From positions 53,098,501 to 53,162,500 of the forward strand of contig NC_083704.1 in the NCBI RefSeq assembly GCF_033118175.1: DNA of 64,000 nt, given 5' to 3'. Under the pieces are notes generated by a model, which saw nothing but the letters and a program-made list of their open reading frames with translations, was not told where the DNA came from and did not search any database. The DNA is from Dama dama. Lineage: Eukaryota > Chordata > Mammalia > Artiodactyla > Cervidae. The translations under genes were made by a program, and so were the position numbers. Shown here piece by piece: positions 1 to 10,611 of this stretch (its first letter is position 1; the number at the start of each line of letters is the position of its first letter).

Positions 1-192
1 TAAATGCTGGAGAGGATGTGGAGAAGAGGCATCCTCTTACACTGTTGGGAATGTAAGCTGGTGTAGCTCCTATGGAAAACAGTGTGTAGGTTCCTCAGAA
101 AATTAAAAATTAAATTACCATATGATCCAGCAATCCAATCCCACACTGGGGTATATACCTGGACAAAATCGTAATTCAAAAAGATACATGCA
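1..192 (+). mobile_element. L1 LINE, ORF2 C-terminal end, interrupted
   Basis: The text matches the region of artiodactyl L1 ORF2 encoding the far C-terminus, the same stretch seen at 12,040-12,240 and 18,130-18,330. It runs off the left window edge and is interrupted at 192. The same L1 resumes at 1,941 after a 15-bp direct repeat. No open frame survives. Confidence 0.85.
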
Positions 193-194
193 TA

Positions 195-524
195 GGGCTT
201 CCCTGGTAGCTCAGTGGTAAAGAGTCCACCAGCCAATTCAGGAGACATGGGTTTGCTCCCTGGTCCAGGAGGATCCCACATGCCATGGAGCAACTAAGCC
301 TGTGGGCCACAACTATTGAGCCTGTGTTCTAAAGCCCAGGAACTGCAACTAATAAGGCCCATGTGCCCTAGAGCCAATGCTCTGCAACTAGAGAAGTCAT
401 GGCAATGAGAAGCCCACACACCACAACTAGAGAGTAGCTCCCAGCTCACTGCAACTAGATAGAGAAAAGCACAGCAGGAACAAAGGCCCAGGGCAGCCAA
501 AATAAATAAATAATTTAAAAAAAA
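195..524 (+). mobile_element. CHR-2-type tRNA-Glu SINE
   Basis: Starts with the tRNA-derived head (GGGCTTCCCTGGTAGCTCAG), followed by the long CHR body with repeated 'caactA..agcc' phrases and an AAATAAATAA tail. It lies immediately after the left copy of the 15-bp repeat at 178-192. Confidence 0.9.
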
Positions 525-839
525 CACACTTGCATGGAGTGTAACATTCATCCATCCACTCACACATATAACCACTGTATCGCTCCATGGACCCACTTGT
601 AATCACCACCCAGAGCGACAGAAAAATACCGTCAAGACCTAGAATATCTCGACGTGAGCCTGCCAAGACCACTTCCTGGGCTTCTAACTGGGCAGTTTCC
701 CTGCGTATGAACCTCAGTGAATAGGGTCACACAGGACAGACTCTCACAGGTGCTCTGTGTTCTCTGGTCATGTACCTTGGGATGAAACATTTGATTCCAT
801 TTCCCACATCAACATTTTACTTTCAATATTTCACTGTTG
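525..839. other. Unassigned stretch between SINEs
   Basis: No element family recognised. The last 15 bases (825-839) form the left target-site copy of the next SINE. Two overlapping minus-strand frames cross it (to 596 and 672) but are mostly SINE antisense, so I do not call them genes. Confidence 0.5.
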
Positions 840-1105
840 GACTTCCCTGATTGTCAGTGGTTAAGAATCCACCTGCCAATGGCTGGGGACACACAGGTTC
901 TATCCTATGTCTGGGAAGATTCTACATGCTGCGGAGCAGGTAAGCCTGTGCACCACAACTATGGAAGCCTGCAAGCCTGTACTCCACAACAAGAGACGCC
1001 ACCGCAATGAGACGCCCGAGCACTGTAACTAGAGAAAGCCCCTGCACAACCACAAAGACCCAGCACAGCCTAAAATAAGTAAATAAATAAAAGCAAAATT
1101 TTGAA
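840..1105 (+). mobile_element. CHR-2-type SINE with 15-bp target-site duplication
   Basis: tRNA-Glu-derived head 'ggacttccctga' and an AAATAAATAAA tail. It is flanked by a perfect 15-bp direct repeat AATATTTCACTGTTG at 825-839 and 1,106-1,120, a clean target-site duplication. Confidence 0.9.
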
Positions 1106-1120
1106 AATATTTCACTGTTG

Positions 1121-1930
1121 TTATTTTAAGGTCTTCTTGTAGATACCCTTTATCAGATTAAGAAATGTCCTTCTACTCCAAGTTTTCTATGAGTATTTTA
1201 TTTTTAATGAATGGGTCATGCATTTCATTCAATACTTAGTATGATCTACTGATTATGTGATTTCTATGCATTTGACAAATTATATAGTAGATTTTACAGA
1301 GTTAAACCAGCCTGTATCCCTAGAATAAACCTAGAATAAATAAAATACCCAGAATTATCACAATGTATCATCATCCATCGTATTTGTTGCTGGGTTTGGT
1401 CTGATAGTATCAGCTTGGGTTTTTGCATCTATTGAATAAATGCATGCATATGACTGGCCTATGATTTTTTTTCTTTAAATTTTTTGGTAGATTTTGGTTT
1501 CAGAGTAGCACTGGCCTTATATATTAAGAATTCTTTCCCCCACCTTTTTTTCTTTTCTGAAAAAATTCTTAAAATTAATTATATTTGTTACTAAACTTTA
1601 TTGTGGAATTCAGTTGTGAAGCATCCTGGCATCTTACCTGTGGTAAGACTTCATTGTATGCTCAGTTAATTTTATACAAAACCCTTCAGATTCTGCATTT
1701 CTTCTAGTATAAGTTTAGCTTACAAGCTTTGAGATATTTGTGTGTTCCATTCAAATCTTTAATTGATAAATTTTAAAAATATACAGTCATAGGTTTTTAA
1801 TACCTTCAAAAATTGAAGCAATGTTCTATTTTCCTTTCTGCCTCTGTCCACATGTACTTTCTTACTGTTTTTCTTAATCGGCCTCCTGGGAGATCAATCA
1901 ATTTGTTTGTTCTTTTTCATAAAACAGTGT
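1121..1930 (-). mobile_element. Old L1 ORF2 remnant, antisense
   Basis: AT-rich, with phrases typical of antisense mammalian L1 reverse transcriptase: 'ttgctgggtttggt', 'ttttgcatct', 'actggcct'. It is heavily diverged, has no long frame, and predates the surrounding insertions. Confidence 0.6.
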
Positions 1931-1940
1931 AGAATTTTAA

Positions 1941-2321
1941 AAAAAGATACATGCACCCTTATATTCATGGCAGCACTCTTCACTATAACCAAGACATGGA
2001 AACAACCTAAATGTCTATCAACAGATAAACAGATGAAAAAGATGTGACACATGGATACAATGGAATATTACTCAGTCATGAAAAGGAACAATATCATACC
2101 ATTTGCAGCAACATGAATGCAACTAGAGATTATCACACTAAGTAAGTCAGAAAGAGAAAGACAAATATATATCACTTATATGCTTAATCTAAAATATGGC
2201 GAGAAACGGATCCTAGACACAGAAATCAGAGTTGTGGTTGCCAAGGAGTGGGAATGGAGAGGAATGGACTGGGAGTTTGGGGTTAGTAGATGCAAGCTAT
2301 TTTATATGTATATATATGATA
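1941..2321 (+). mobile_element. L1 LINE, ORF2 C-terminus continuing
   Basis: Continues the L1 interrupted at 192, beginning with the second copy of the 15-bp repeat (1,941-1,955). The conceptual product keeps ORF2 C-terminal phrases such as 'MDTMEYYSVMKRN'. The 71-codon frame at 2,117-2,332 is this remnant plus SINE sequence. Confidence 0.85.
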
Positions 2322-2505
2322 AAAGCAGGTGACATGGGTTCAATCCCTAGGTCAAGAAGATCCCCTGGAGAAGGGAAATGATGATGCACTCCTGTATTTT
2401 TGCCTGGGAAATCCCACGGACAGAGGAGCTGGTGGGCTATTTATATAGTTCATGGGATCTCAAAAAACTGGACACGTATTAGCGACTAAACAGTAATAAT
2501 GACAA
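2322..2505 (+). mobile_element. Bov-tA SINE, head missing
   Basis: Contains the Bov-A body ('gatcccctggagaaggg' through 'actggacacg...gcgactaa') but lacks the usual tRNA head. Inserted within the L1 3' end. Confidence 0.85.
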
Positions 2506-2692
2506 AGTCCTACTGTACAGCACAGGGGACTATATCCAATCTTGTGGGATAATCCATAATGGAAGAGAATATTTTAAAGAGAATGTGTGTGTGTGTGTGT
2601 ATGTATAGCTGAATCACTGCTGTACATCAGAAATTAACACAACATTGTAAATCAACTATGCTTCAATAAAAATTATATTGATTTAAAAAAAA
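2506..2692 (+). mobile_element. L1 3' UTR end with GT microsatellite
   Basis: Standard L1 terminal text ('ctgtacatcagaaattaacac...caataaaa') ending in an A-rich tail. A (GT)n run lies at about 2,585-2,602. Confidence 0.85.
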
Positions 2693-2699
2693 TACCAAT

Positions 2700-3857
2700 A
2701 TTAATGCTGACAACCCCCAAAGGGCAAGTCCTAGTAAATAGCCATTTTATCACTCAATCTGCCCAAGGAACTGGGAAAAAATTAAAGAAGGCAACTGTGA
2801 GACCCCAAATCCCCATAAATAAGCTATTGGTCTTGGCCTCTGTAGTATCTAACAATAGAGACAGGCTTGAGGAGGCAAAGAGGATTCAGAAAAAACAATG
2901 AAAGGCACAATCTCAGCAGAGGCCCTGGCTTCCGCCCCTCCTCAGGGTTACCCCCCTTGTGACAGCCCATGGTGAGGGCAAGACTAGAAAATCTAGATCT
3001 GAGCCACTGCCCAGCTGGGAATGGACCAGTTTTAAATAAAGCAAGGAGGGCCGCTGTAAGGACAAATGCCTCCTGCGTGGAAAACATCCACTGGGACCCT
3101 GCCTGACATGCAAACCAGAGAACCACTGAAAGCGGGGTTGCCCCCGTTCTGAAGGGGACTTGGGTCTCCCAAACCGATGCTGGCAGAGAGGACTGAAGCC
3201 TGATGGGGCCCAGGACCATCCCTGGCTCCCAAAAGACACCAGGTCATTTCCCAGGAGGAGCCTTGGGTAACCCTTAACATGGCAAGTGGGAAAGTTTGTT
3301 TTTGTTATTAATAGATCCACCTACTCTGTGATAACATTTTTTCCCTGGATCCTTGTCTTCCCCACCCTGTATAATAATGAGGATTGAGAAGCCCAAAGCC
3401 AAGTGATTCACACGACACACATCCCTCAGCTATTTTCTAGGAAAGTTTACCTTAGCACACCAGTTCCTGTTCATGCCTGAGTGCCCCATCCCCTTGCAAA
3501 GAAGGGAGATGTTCACTCAATTCCAGGTGAGAGTTCAATTTGGAGATTCCACCCCGCCAGAGAAGGCACCCACAAGGAGAAACCACTGCTCTTGGCCATG
3601 GAGACCACCCCAGTCAGCCTCAGAGGAGGTATCCCCTTCACCCCGTATTTTTTGTCAAGTAAACCCCTCTGTCTGGGACACTGAGGTTCCTGAAAGGGCT
3701 ATAATGTGCCTTTAGGTCAGGTTTCATTGAAACCCAATGGTGATGACCCACAGAAAAAACAGTAACCCTTGAGACCTGAGGCCCAATGAGGTTCATCATT
3801 TAATAACCCAGTTCTTAAAATATGGGCTTTTACAATCCTGCCAATTTCTGTGTAGTA
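2700..3857 (+). pseudogene. Endogenous retrovirus copy A: gag end and protease/RT start
   Basis: Conceptual translation first gives a stretch resembling the capsid end of gammaretrovirus-like gag, with an open frame 2,704-2,901 ending in a charged 'NNRDRLEEAKR' segment. A nucleocapsid zinc-knuckle pattern CX2CX4HX4C follows at 3,100-3,141, but the codon after the histidine is a stop (TGA). Downstream sequence to 3,857 aligns by eye with copy B (21,466-22,720) and runs towards protease and RT. There are multiple stops and frame changes, so it is non-functional. The element continues after the mariner at 5,327. Class I assignment is by motif spacing and gene order only. Confidence 0.75.
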
Positions 3858-5326
3858 TTATGTTGGTACAAACGTAATTTCAATTTTTGCATTGTTGAAA
3901 TTTGCCATTTGATATTGGAATACATTCTTAAATAGATGTCATTATGTTATATATCATTTTAACGTGCATTTCTTGCTTTATTTTTTTTGCTGTTTATTTT
4001 ATATTTTAGACTATGGAAATGATGCTAGACAAAAAGTAAATTTGAGCAATTTTCTTATTTTAGTTCAAAATGGGTTGTAAAAGCAGCAGAGATTACTGAC
4101 AACATCAACAATGCATTTGGCCCAGGAACTAGTAACAGATATACAGTGCACTGGTGGCTCAAGAAGTTTTGCAAAGGAGAGCCTTAAAAATGAGGAGCTT
4201 AGTGGCTGGCCATCCAAAACTGACAACAACCAATTGAAAGCAATCATCGAAGCTGATCTTCTTAAAACTACACAAGAAGTTGCACAAGAACTCAATGTCA
4301 ACCATTCTTTGGTCATTTGATATTTCAAGCAAATTGGAAAACAGGAAAAGCTCAATAAGTGGGTGCCTCATGAGCTAACATGTATGCTAAGTCTGACTCT
4401 GCGACCCCATGGACTAGAGCCCATCAGGCCCTCTGTCTATGGGATTCTCCAGGTAAAAATACTAGAGTGGGTTGCCATGCCCATCTCCAGGGTATCTTCC
4501 TGACCCAGGGATTGAACATGCATCTCTTACATCTCCTGCATTTGCAGGCAGGTTCTTTACCATTAGCATCATGTGGGAAGCCCTCATGAGCTGACAGCAA
4601 ACCAAAAAAAGTCATTTTGAAGTGTTATCTCCTCTTATTCTATGCAACAATGGACCATTTCTTGATCAGATTGTGACGTGTGATGAAAAGTGGATTTTAT
4701 ATGACAATCGGCGATGACCAGCTCAGTGGCTAGACTGAGAAGAAGCTCTAAAGCACTTCTCAAAGCTAAACTTCCACAAAAAAATGGTCATGATCATTGT
4801 TTGGTGGTCTGCTGCCTGTCTGATCCACTAGAGCTTTCTGAATCCCAGTGAAACCATTACATTTGAGAAGTATGCTCAGCAAACCACTGAGATGCACCAA
4901 AAACTGCAGCACCTACAGCTGGCATTGGTCAACAGAAAGGGCCCAATTCTTCTCCATAACAATGCCCAATCATACGTTGTACAACCAATGCTTCAGAAGG
5001 TGAACAAACTGGGCTACGAAGTTTTGCCTCATCCACCATTTTTAATCTGACCTCTCACCAATCGACTACCACTTCTTCAAGCATCTTGACAACTTTTTTC
5101 AGGAAAAATGCTTTCACAACCAGCAGGAGGTAGAAAATGGTTTCCAAGAGTTCGTTGAATCCTGAAGCAGGGATTTTTATATTACAGGAATAAACAAATT
5201 TACTTCTCATTGGCAAAAATGTGTTGATTGTAATGGTTCCTGTTTTGATTAATATAGATGTGTTTGAGCCTGCACGTGATTTAAAATTCAAAGTCCAAAA
5301 CCACAGTTACTCTTGTACCAACCTAA
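3858..5326 (+). mobile_element. Mariner DNA transposon (cecropia/Hsmar1-like), dead copy
   Basis: The ends are inverted repeats: 'ttatgttggtacaaacgtaa' at the left and the complement of a 'ttaggttggtac' end at 5,315-5,326. The interior conceptually encodes a mariner transposase: an HTH region (about 4,060-4,320), 'VTCDEKWILYDN' (about 4,670-4,710), 'VWWSAA', 'NRKGPILLH' and 'IDYHFFKHLDN'. The second catalytic aspartate codon is AAC at 4,958-4,960 (HNN instead of HDN), and stops and frameshifts occur throughout. It sits inside retrovirus copy A and is itself split by a Bov-tA SINE. Confidence 0.92.
4381..4583 (-). mobile_element. Bov-tA SINE inside mariner
   Basis: Antisense Bov-tA from 'gtctgactctgcgaccccat' to the head complement 'gggaagccc'. 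It is flanked by a 13-bp target-site duplication TCATGAGCT(A/G)ACA at 4,368-4,380 and 4,584-4,596. It is therefore younger than the mariner. Confidence 0.95.
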
Positions 5327-6085
5327 CTCCCCTGCTTCTGCCTGCAAAGTGGAGAATACAGGCTTGTTCAAGACCAGAAGGTGGTTTACGAGGCAGTGGT
5401 CCCAGTTCACTTATTAGCCCCTAGTCCATACAACCACACTACCCTAAGTTTCAGAAAATGCAAACTGTTTACAGTGCCAGACCTAAAGGACAACTTCTTT
5501 TGCACTCCCCTGCACTCAGACTCCCAGTACCTCTTTGCCTTTGAGTGGACAGATCCAGACGCTCGTATAACTTCCCAGCTAACCTGGACTCTGCTGCTCT
5601 AAGGCTACAGGGATAGCACCCACCAATTGGTAAGGGGTCTCTCCTATACTGTGTGGATGACCTCCACATAGTCCCACTAGGGAAGATTCAGATGATACCA
5701 CCACTCAGGTTCTCCACTTCCTAGGTGAACAGGATACTGAGTCTCTCCTCACAAGGACCAGATATCCATACAACAGATTAAGTATGTGGGAAATGTGCTG
5801 ACCCACCAGATGAGGACGAAAAGGAAGTCACTGCAACCCTCCAACACCTACTCCCAACCCCAACAAAGGAGTAACTGAGGACCTTTCTGGGGATGGCAGA
5901 ATTTGGGCTAATAGCAAAGCCCTTTTATGAAGCCCTAATAGAAAGTGACCACAACCCCCTCAACTGTGATGAAAACAGCCAACAGGTGTTCCTAGCTCTA
6001 AAATGAAAATTATGGACCACCTCTACGTTAGGTCTCCCAAACAGAAAAACCCTTTTTCTCCTCCATATAGCTGAGAGACAAATAG
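5327..6085 (+). pseudogene. Endogenous retrovirus copy A: reverse transcriptase remnant
   Basis: Conceptual translation shows retroviral RT landmarks: a 'DLKDNFF' palm segment in the open frame 5,381-5,602, and a Tyr-Cys-Val-Asp-Asp catalytic box at 5,647-5,661. The 5,735-6,085 part aligns with 22,735-23,094. Several stops occur. The sequence ends abruptly after 'gagagacaaatag', where a headless SINE begins; copy B breaks at the same base, against L1. Confidence 0.8.
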
Positions 6086-6283
6086 GTCCAGTGACTAAGG
6101 TTCCACACTCCCAATGCAGGGTGCCTCAGTTTGAACACTGGTCAGAGAACTAAATTCCACAAGCTACAACTAAGCATTCACATGCCCTAACTACAGATCC
6201 CACATGCTACAACTACAGATCCTGCATGCCTCAATAAGACCTGGAACAGTCAAATAAATTAAAAAAGATTTTTTTATAAAAGA
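6086..6283 (+). mobile_element. CHR-1-type SINE, 5' head lost (module A start)
   Basis: Begins at the 'gtccagtgactaagg' part of the SINE without its first dozen bases and ends in an A-rich tail. It joins retrovirus sequence on the left to L1 ORF2 C-terminal sequence on the right, as expected of a recombination junction. It is equivalent to the SINEs at 8,622 and 18,421. Confidence 0.85.
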
Positions 6284-6780
6284 AGATATGGCCCATATAT
6301 ATAATGGAATATTACTTAGCCATAAAAAGGAACAAAAATTGTGCCATTTCCAGAGGTGTGGATGAACCTAGAGACTGTCATATGGTGAAGTGAGTCAGAA
6401 AGAGAAAAAAAATCATAAATTAACCTATACATGTGGAATCTAAGAAAATGGTACAGATAGACCTATCTGCAAAGCAGAAAGAGAGATACAGATGTAGAGA
6501 ACAAACATATGGACATCAAGGGGGAAAAGGAGGGGTGGGATGCATTGGGAGATTGAGACAGATATATACACATTGCTATGTATAAAATAGATAACTAACG
6601 AGAATGCACTGTATAGCACAAGGAACTGCACTCAGTGCTCTGTGGTGACCAAAATGGGAAGGAAATTCAAAAAAGGGGGAATACGTGTAGATATACACAG
6701 TTGATTCACTCTAATGTACAGCAGAAACAAACAACATTGTCAAGCAACTATACTCCAATGAAAGTTTAAAAAAAAAAAAA
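6284..6780 (+). mobile_element. L1 ORF2 C-terminus and 3' UTR (module A)
   Basis: Runs from 'tatggcccatatatataatg' through the standard L1 3' UTR to a 13-A tail at about 6,767-6,780. It aligns with 8,821-9,325 and 18,609-19,082. Confidence 0.9.
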
Positions 6781-6808
6781 GATAATTGGGACAGACCAAT
6801 CACTATAA
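6781..6808 (+). mobile_element. L1 ORF2 RT fragment left of BovB (module A)
   Basis: Short L1 ORF2 text ('gacagaccaatcac') that continues at 7,683 after the BovB insertion. Its last 11 bases are the BovB target-site copy. Confidence 0.8.
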
Positions 6809-7682
6809 CTTATGTGCAGAGTATATCATGAGAAACGCTGGGCTGGAGGAAGCACAAGCTGGAATCAAGACTGCCGGGAGAAATATCAATAACCTCAGAT
6901 ATGCAGATAACACCACCCTTATGCAGAAAGTGAAGAAGAACTAAAGAGCCTCTTGATGAAAGTGAAAGAGGAGAGTGAAAAAGTTGGCTTAAAGCTCAAC
7001 ATTCAGAAAACTAAGATCATGGCATCTGGTCCCATCACTTCATGGCAGATAGATGGGGAAACAGTGGAAACAGTGGCTGACTTTATTTTTCTGGCCTTCA
7101 AAGTCGCTGCAGATGGTGATTGCAGCCATGAAATTCAAAGACGCTTACTCCTTGGAAGAAAAGTTACGACCAACCTAGATAGCATATTAAAAGCAGAGAC
7201 CTTACTTTGCCAAAAAAGGTCCGTCTGGTCAAGGCTATGGTTTTTCCAGTGGTCATGTATGGATGTGAGAGTTGGACTATAAAGAAAGCTGAGCACTGAA
7301 GAATTGATGCTTTTGAACTGTGGTGTTGGAGAAGACTCTTGAGAGTCCCTTGGACTGCAAGGAGATCCAACCAGTCCATCCTAAAGGAGATCAGTCCTGG
7401 GTGTTCATTGGTAGGACTGATGTTGAAGCTGAAACTCCAATACTTTGGCCACCTGATGTGAAGAGCTGACTCATTGGAAAAGACCCTGATACTGGGAAAG
7501 ATTGAGGGCAGGAGGAGAAAGGGATGACAGAGGATGAGATGGCTGGATGGCATCATCGACTCAATAGATATGGGTTTGGGTGGACTCTGGGAGTTGGTGA
7601 TGGACAGGGAGGCCTGGCATGCTGTGATTCACGGGGTCACAAAGAGTCGGACACAACTGAGTGACTGGACTGAACTGAACTG
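6809..7682 (+). mobile_element. BovB (RTE) LINE, 5'-truncated
   Basis: Encodes the C-terminal half of the BovB reverse transcriptase, with many stops. The catalytic box reads Tyr-Ala-Asp-Asn (6,900-6,911) instead of Tyr-Ala-Asp-Asp. It is bounded by the 11-bp target-site duplication AATCACTATAA at 6,798-6,808 and 7,683-7,693. The 3' end has the BovB 'actgaactgaactga' tail. It inserted into L1 ORF2 after the module formed, because modules B and C lack it. Confidence 0.95.
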
Positions 7683-8621
7683 AATCACTATAAGTGAAAT
7701 ATAATCTGTAACTAAAACAAAACAAAACAAAACTCCCTACAAACAAAAGTCCAGGACCAGATGGTTTCATAGGCAAATTCTACCATACATACAAAGAAGG
7801 AATTACACCAATTCTCAAACTCTCCCAAAAGATTGAAGAGGAGAGAATGCTCCTAAATACCTGCTATGAAGCCACCAACACACTAATACCAAGACCAGAC
7901 AAAGACACAACCAAAAAAGAAAATTAGAGGCCAACATCTTTGATGAACATAGATGCAAAAATTCACAACAAAATAATAGCAAACCGAATCCAACAACACA
8001 GAAAAAAGATCACACTCCACAACTAAATGGGATTTTTCCCAAGTTCATAAGCACAGTTTCAAGATACACAAATCAATGTAATACACCACATTAACAAATA
8101 TCAGAAACCACATGACCATCTCAATAGATGCAGAAAAAAGTATTCAACAAAATTCGACATCCATTCATAAAAAAACCTCTTACCAAAGTGGATATAGAGG
8201 GAACACATCTCAACATGAGAAGCCATTTCTGAGAAACCCACAGCCAAAATAATACTAAATGATGAGAAGCTGAGAACCTTCCTGCTAAAATCTGGAACAA
8301 GACAAGGATGTCCACTCTCATCACTTCTATACAGCATAGTACTGGAAGTCTTAGCCACAGCAATCAGACAACAAAAAGAAACACTTTCTAAATTGAAAAA
8401 CAAAAGGTAAGATTGTCACTAGATGCAGATAACTTGATACCACATATAGAAAGTTCTAAGGACTCCACACTAAAACTACTAGATCTACTACTAAATAAAA
8501 GAATTCAGCAAAGTAGCAGGAAACAAGATTAAAAATCAGAAATTGGTTGCATTTCTTTACACTAACAATGAAATATTAGAAAGGTAATGTGAAATACATA
8601 TATACCTTTTAAAATTGCACT
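7683..8621 (+). pseudogene. L1 ORF2 reverse transcriptase remnant (module A)
   Basis: Conceptual translation follows the L1 RT domain: 'NKSPGPDGF'-like text near 7,735, 'NYRPTSL..MNIDAKI' near 7,920, 'SRTRQGCPLSSLLYS' near 8,295, and a degenerate catalytic site at 8,421-8,433 where the FADD codons have become D-A-D-N. Frameshifts and stops abound. Confidence 0.88.
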
Positions 8622-8811
8622 GGGACTTCCCTACTAGTCCAGTGGCTAAGACTCTACACTCCAAGTGCAGAGGACCTGGGTTTGAACCTTGGTCAGGAAA
8701 CTAGATCCCACAAGCTACAACTAAGATTTGCATGCCCCAGCTGCAGATCCTGCATGCTGCAACTAAGACTCAGCACAGTCAAATAAATAAATGCTTTAAA
8801 AAAAAAAAAAG
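8622..8811 (+). mobile_element. CHR-1-type SINE at module A/B junction
   Basis: Complete SINE from 'gggacttccctactagtcc' to 'aaataaataaatg' and poly-A. Left flank is L1 RT, as at the SINEs at 10,744 and 20,115. Right flank is L1 ORF2 C-terminus, as at the SINEs at 6,086 and 18,421. This mixed context is expected for a hybrid made by unequal SINE-SINE exchange. Confidence 0.9.
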
Positions 8812-8820
8812 AAGAAGAAG

Positions 8821-9325
8821 AAATGGCACATATAAACAGTGGAATGTTACTCAGTTATAAAAAGCAATGAAAACTGTCATTTGCAGATACGTGGATGAAC
8901 CCAGAGACCGTCATGCATGGTGAAGTCAGAAAGACAAAAACAAATATCATATATTAACCCATATATGTGGAATCTAGAAAAATGGTACAGATGAACCTAT
9001 TTGCAAAGCAGAAATAGAGATACAGCCATAGAGAACAAACACGGACACCAAGCGGGGAGAGGCAGGGTGGGATACATTGGAAGATTGGGATAGACATATA
9101 GACACTACTATGTATAACATAAATAACTAATGAGAACCTACTGTGAAGCACAGGGAAGTGTGCTCAATGCTCTGTGGTGACCTAAATGGGAAGGAAATCC
9201 ACAGAAGAGGATATATATATATAATATATATATATATAATATATATATACAGTTGATTCACGTTATAGCAGAAACTAACACAATATTGTCAAGCAACTCT
9301 AATCCAATAAGAATTTTTTTAAAAT
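8821..9325 (+). mobile_element. L1 ORF2 C-terminus and 3' UTR (module B)
   Basis: Aligns with 6,284-6,780 phrase by phrase ('atggcacatataaacag...ggtacagatgaacc...caatattgtcaagcaact'). It carries an expanded (AT)n tract near 9,211-9,250 that module A lacks. Confidence 0.9.
9211..9250. repeat. (AT)n microsatellite
   Basis: About 40 bases of alternating A/T in three runs separated by 'aatat', located in the L1 3' UTR. It is self-complementary. Confidence 0.95.
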
Positions 9326-9770
9326 AACAGATAATTTGGACAGACTGATCACTAGAGTAAAACAGAATCTGTAATTGAAAAAAAAACAAAAAACAACTCC
9401 CTACTAACAAAAGTCCAGGACCAGATGGCTTCACAGGCAAATTCTACCAACATACAAAGAAGAACGTACACCAATTCTTTTCAAACTCTCCCCAAAAGAC
9501 TGAAGAGAACACTCCCAAATACTCCCTATGAAGCCACCAACACCCTGATACCAAAAGCAGACAAAGACACCACCAAAAAAGAAAATTAGGGGCCAGTATC
9601 TGCGATGAATATAGATGCAAAAATCTGCAACAAAATATTAGCAAACCAGATTGGTCCAACACCACATAAAAAAGGTCACAAACCACTACTTGGGATTCAT
9701 CCCAAGTTCACAAGCACAGTTTAGCATACGCAAATCAATGTACTATACCACATTACTGAAGGTCAAAACC
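9326..9770 (+). pseudogene. L1 ORF2 RT remnant (module B), first part
   Basis: Starts 'taatttggacagactgatcac', the same point as modules A and C, and follows the RT domain through the 'GFIPSSQ' segment. The 136-codon frame at 9,651-10,061 fuses this to the Bov-tA insert and is not a gene. Confidence 0.88.
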
Positions 9771-9972
9771 CTGGGCTTTCCTGGTGGTTCAGCGGGTAAA
9801 AAGTCTGCCTGCAATGTGGGAGACCTGGGTTCAATCCCTGGGTTGGGAAGATCCCCTGGAGAAGAGAATGGCTACCCACTCCAGTATTCTGGCCTAGAGA
9901 AGTCCATGGACTGTGTAGCTCACGGGGTCACAAAGAGTTGGACACGACTAAGCGACTTTCACTTCACTTCAC
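9771..9972 (+). mobile_element. Bov-tA SINE in L1 ORF2 (module B)
   Basis: Full Bov-tA from 'gggctttcctggtggttcag' to 'gacacgactaagcgacttt'. Absent at the equivalent position in modules A and C, so it inserted after the module was duplicated. Confidence 0.95.
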
Positions 9973-10200
9973 ATGACCACCTCAATAGGTACAGAAAGAG
10001 CATTTGCCAAAAATTCAACATCCATTCTTACCAACTCCCAGCTCTTACCAACTGGGTATAGAGAGAACACACCTCACCATAAGAGAAGCCATATCTGAAA
10101 AACCCATAGCAAAAATAATGGTGAAAAGCAGAAAGTCTTCCTACTAAAATCTGAAACAAGACAAGAATATTCACTTTCAATCACCAGTATTGGAAGTCCT
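9973..10200 (+). pseudogene. L1 ORF2 RT remnant (module B), middle part
   Basis: Continues the RT reading ('atgaccacctcaatagg') into the 'tattggaagtcct' segment. No open frame. Confidence 0.85.
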
Positions 10201-10262
10201 ATAGTCCATGGGTTCGCAGAGAGTCAGATGCGACTGAGCAACTAAGTACAACACAGACGAGC
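10201..10262 (+). mobile_element. Bov-tA 3'-tail fragment
   Basis: About 60 bases of Bov-tA tail ('atagtccatgggttcgcaga...gactgagcaacta') inside the L1 text, without head or body. Either a severely 5'-truncated insertion or a deletion remnant. Confidence 0.8.
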
Positions 10263-10398
10263 CACAGCAATCAGACAATAAAAAGAAATAAACAGTGTCA
10301 GAATTGGAAAGCAGTGGGTAAAATTGTTACTAGATGCATATAACATATGTAGAAAGTACTAATAAGGACTCCAAACTAAAATTACTAGCTTTAATAAA
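10263..10398 (+). pseudogene. L1 ORF2 RT remnant (module B), catalytic-site part
   Basis: Contains the 'tagatgcatataac' version of the catalytic site at 10,331-10,344. It shares the unusual GA-for-TT bases with modules A and C. Confidence 0.85.
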
Positions 10399-10611
10399 AG
10401 TGGAAGTGTTAGTTGCTCACTCATGTCTGACTCTTTGCTACCCAATGGACTGTTGTCCACCAGGCTCCTCTGTCCATGGAATTCTCTAGGCAAGAATACT
10501 GGAGTGGGTAGCCATTCCCTTCTCCAGGGCATCTTCCCGACCCAAGGATCAAACCGGGGTCTCCTGCATTGCAGGCAGATTATTTACCGTCTGAGTCACT
10601 AGAGAAGCCCG
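10399..10611 (-). mobile_element. Bov-tA SINE, antisense
   Basis: Antisense Bov-tA ending in the head complement 'agagaagccc'. A 14-bp imperfect target-site duplication CTAG(C/A)T(T/C)TAATAAA lies at 10,385-10,398 and 10,612-10,625. Confidence 0.95.

Noticed and set aside
195..270. tRNA-Glu genes at many SINE heads
   Set aside because: The tRNA resemblance is the promoter head of CHR and Bov-tA SINEs; the sequences are diverged and fused to SINE bodies.
2704..2901. Independent small gene with ATG
   Set aside because: It is the gag end of retroviral copy A; the same text recurs in copy B and is followed by a degraded zinc knuckle.
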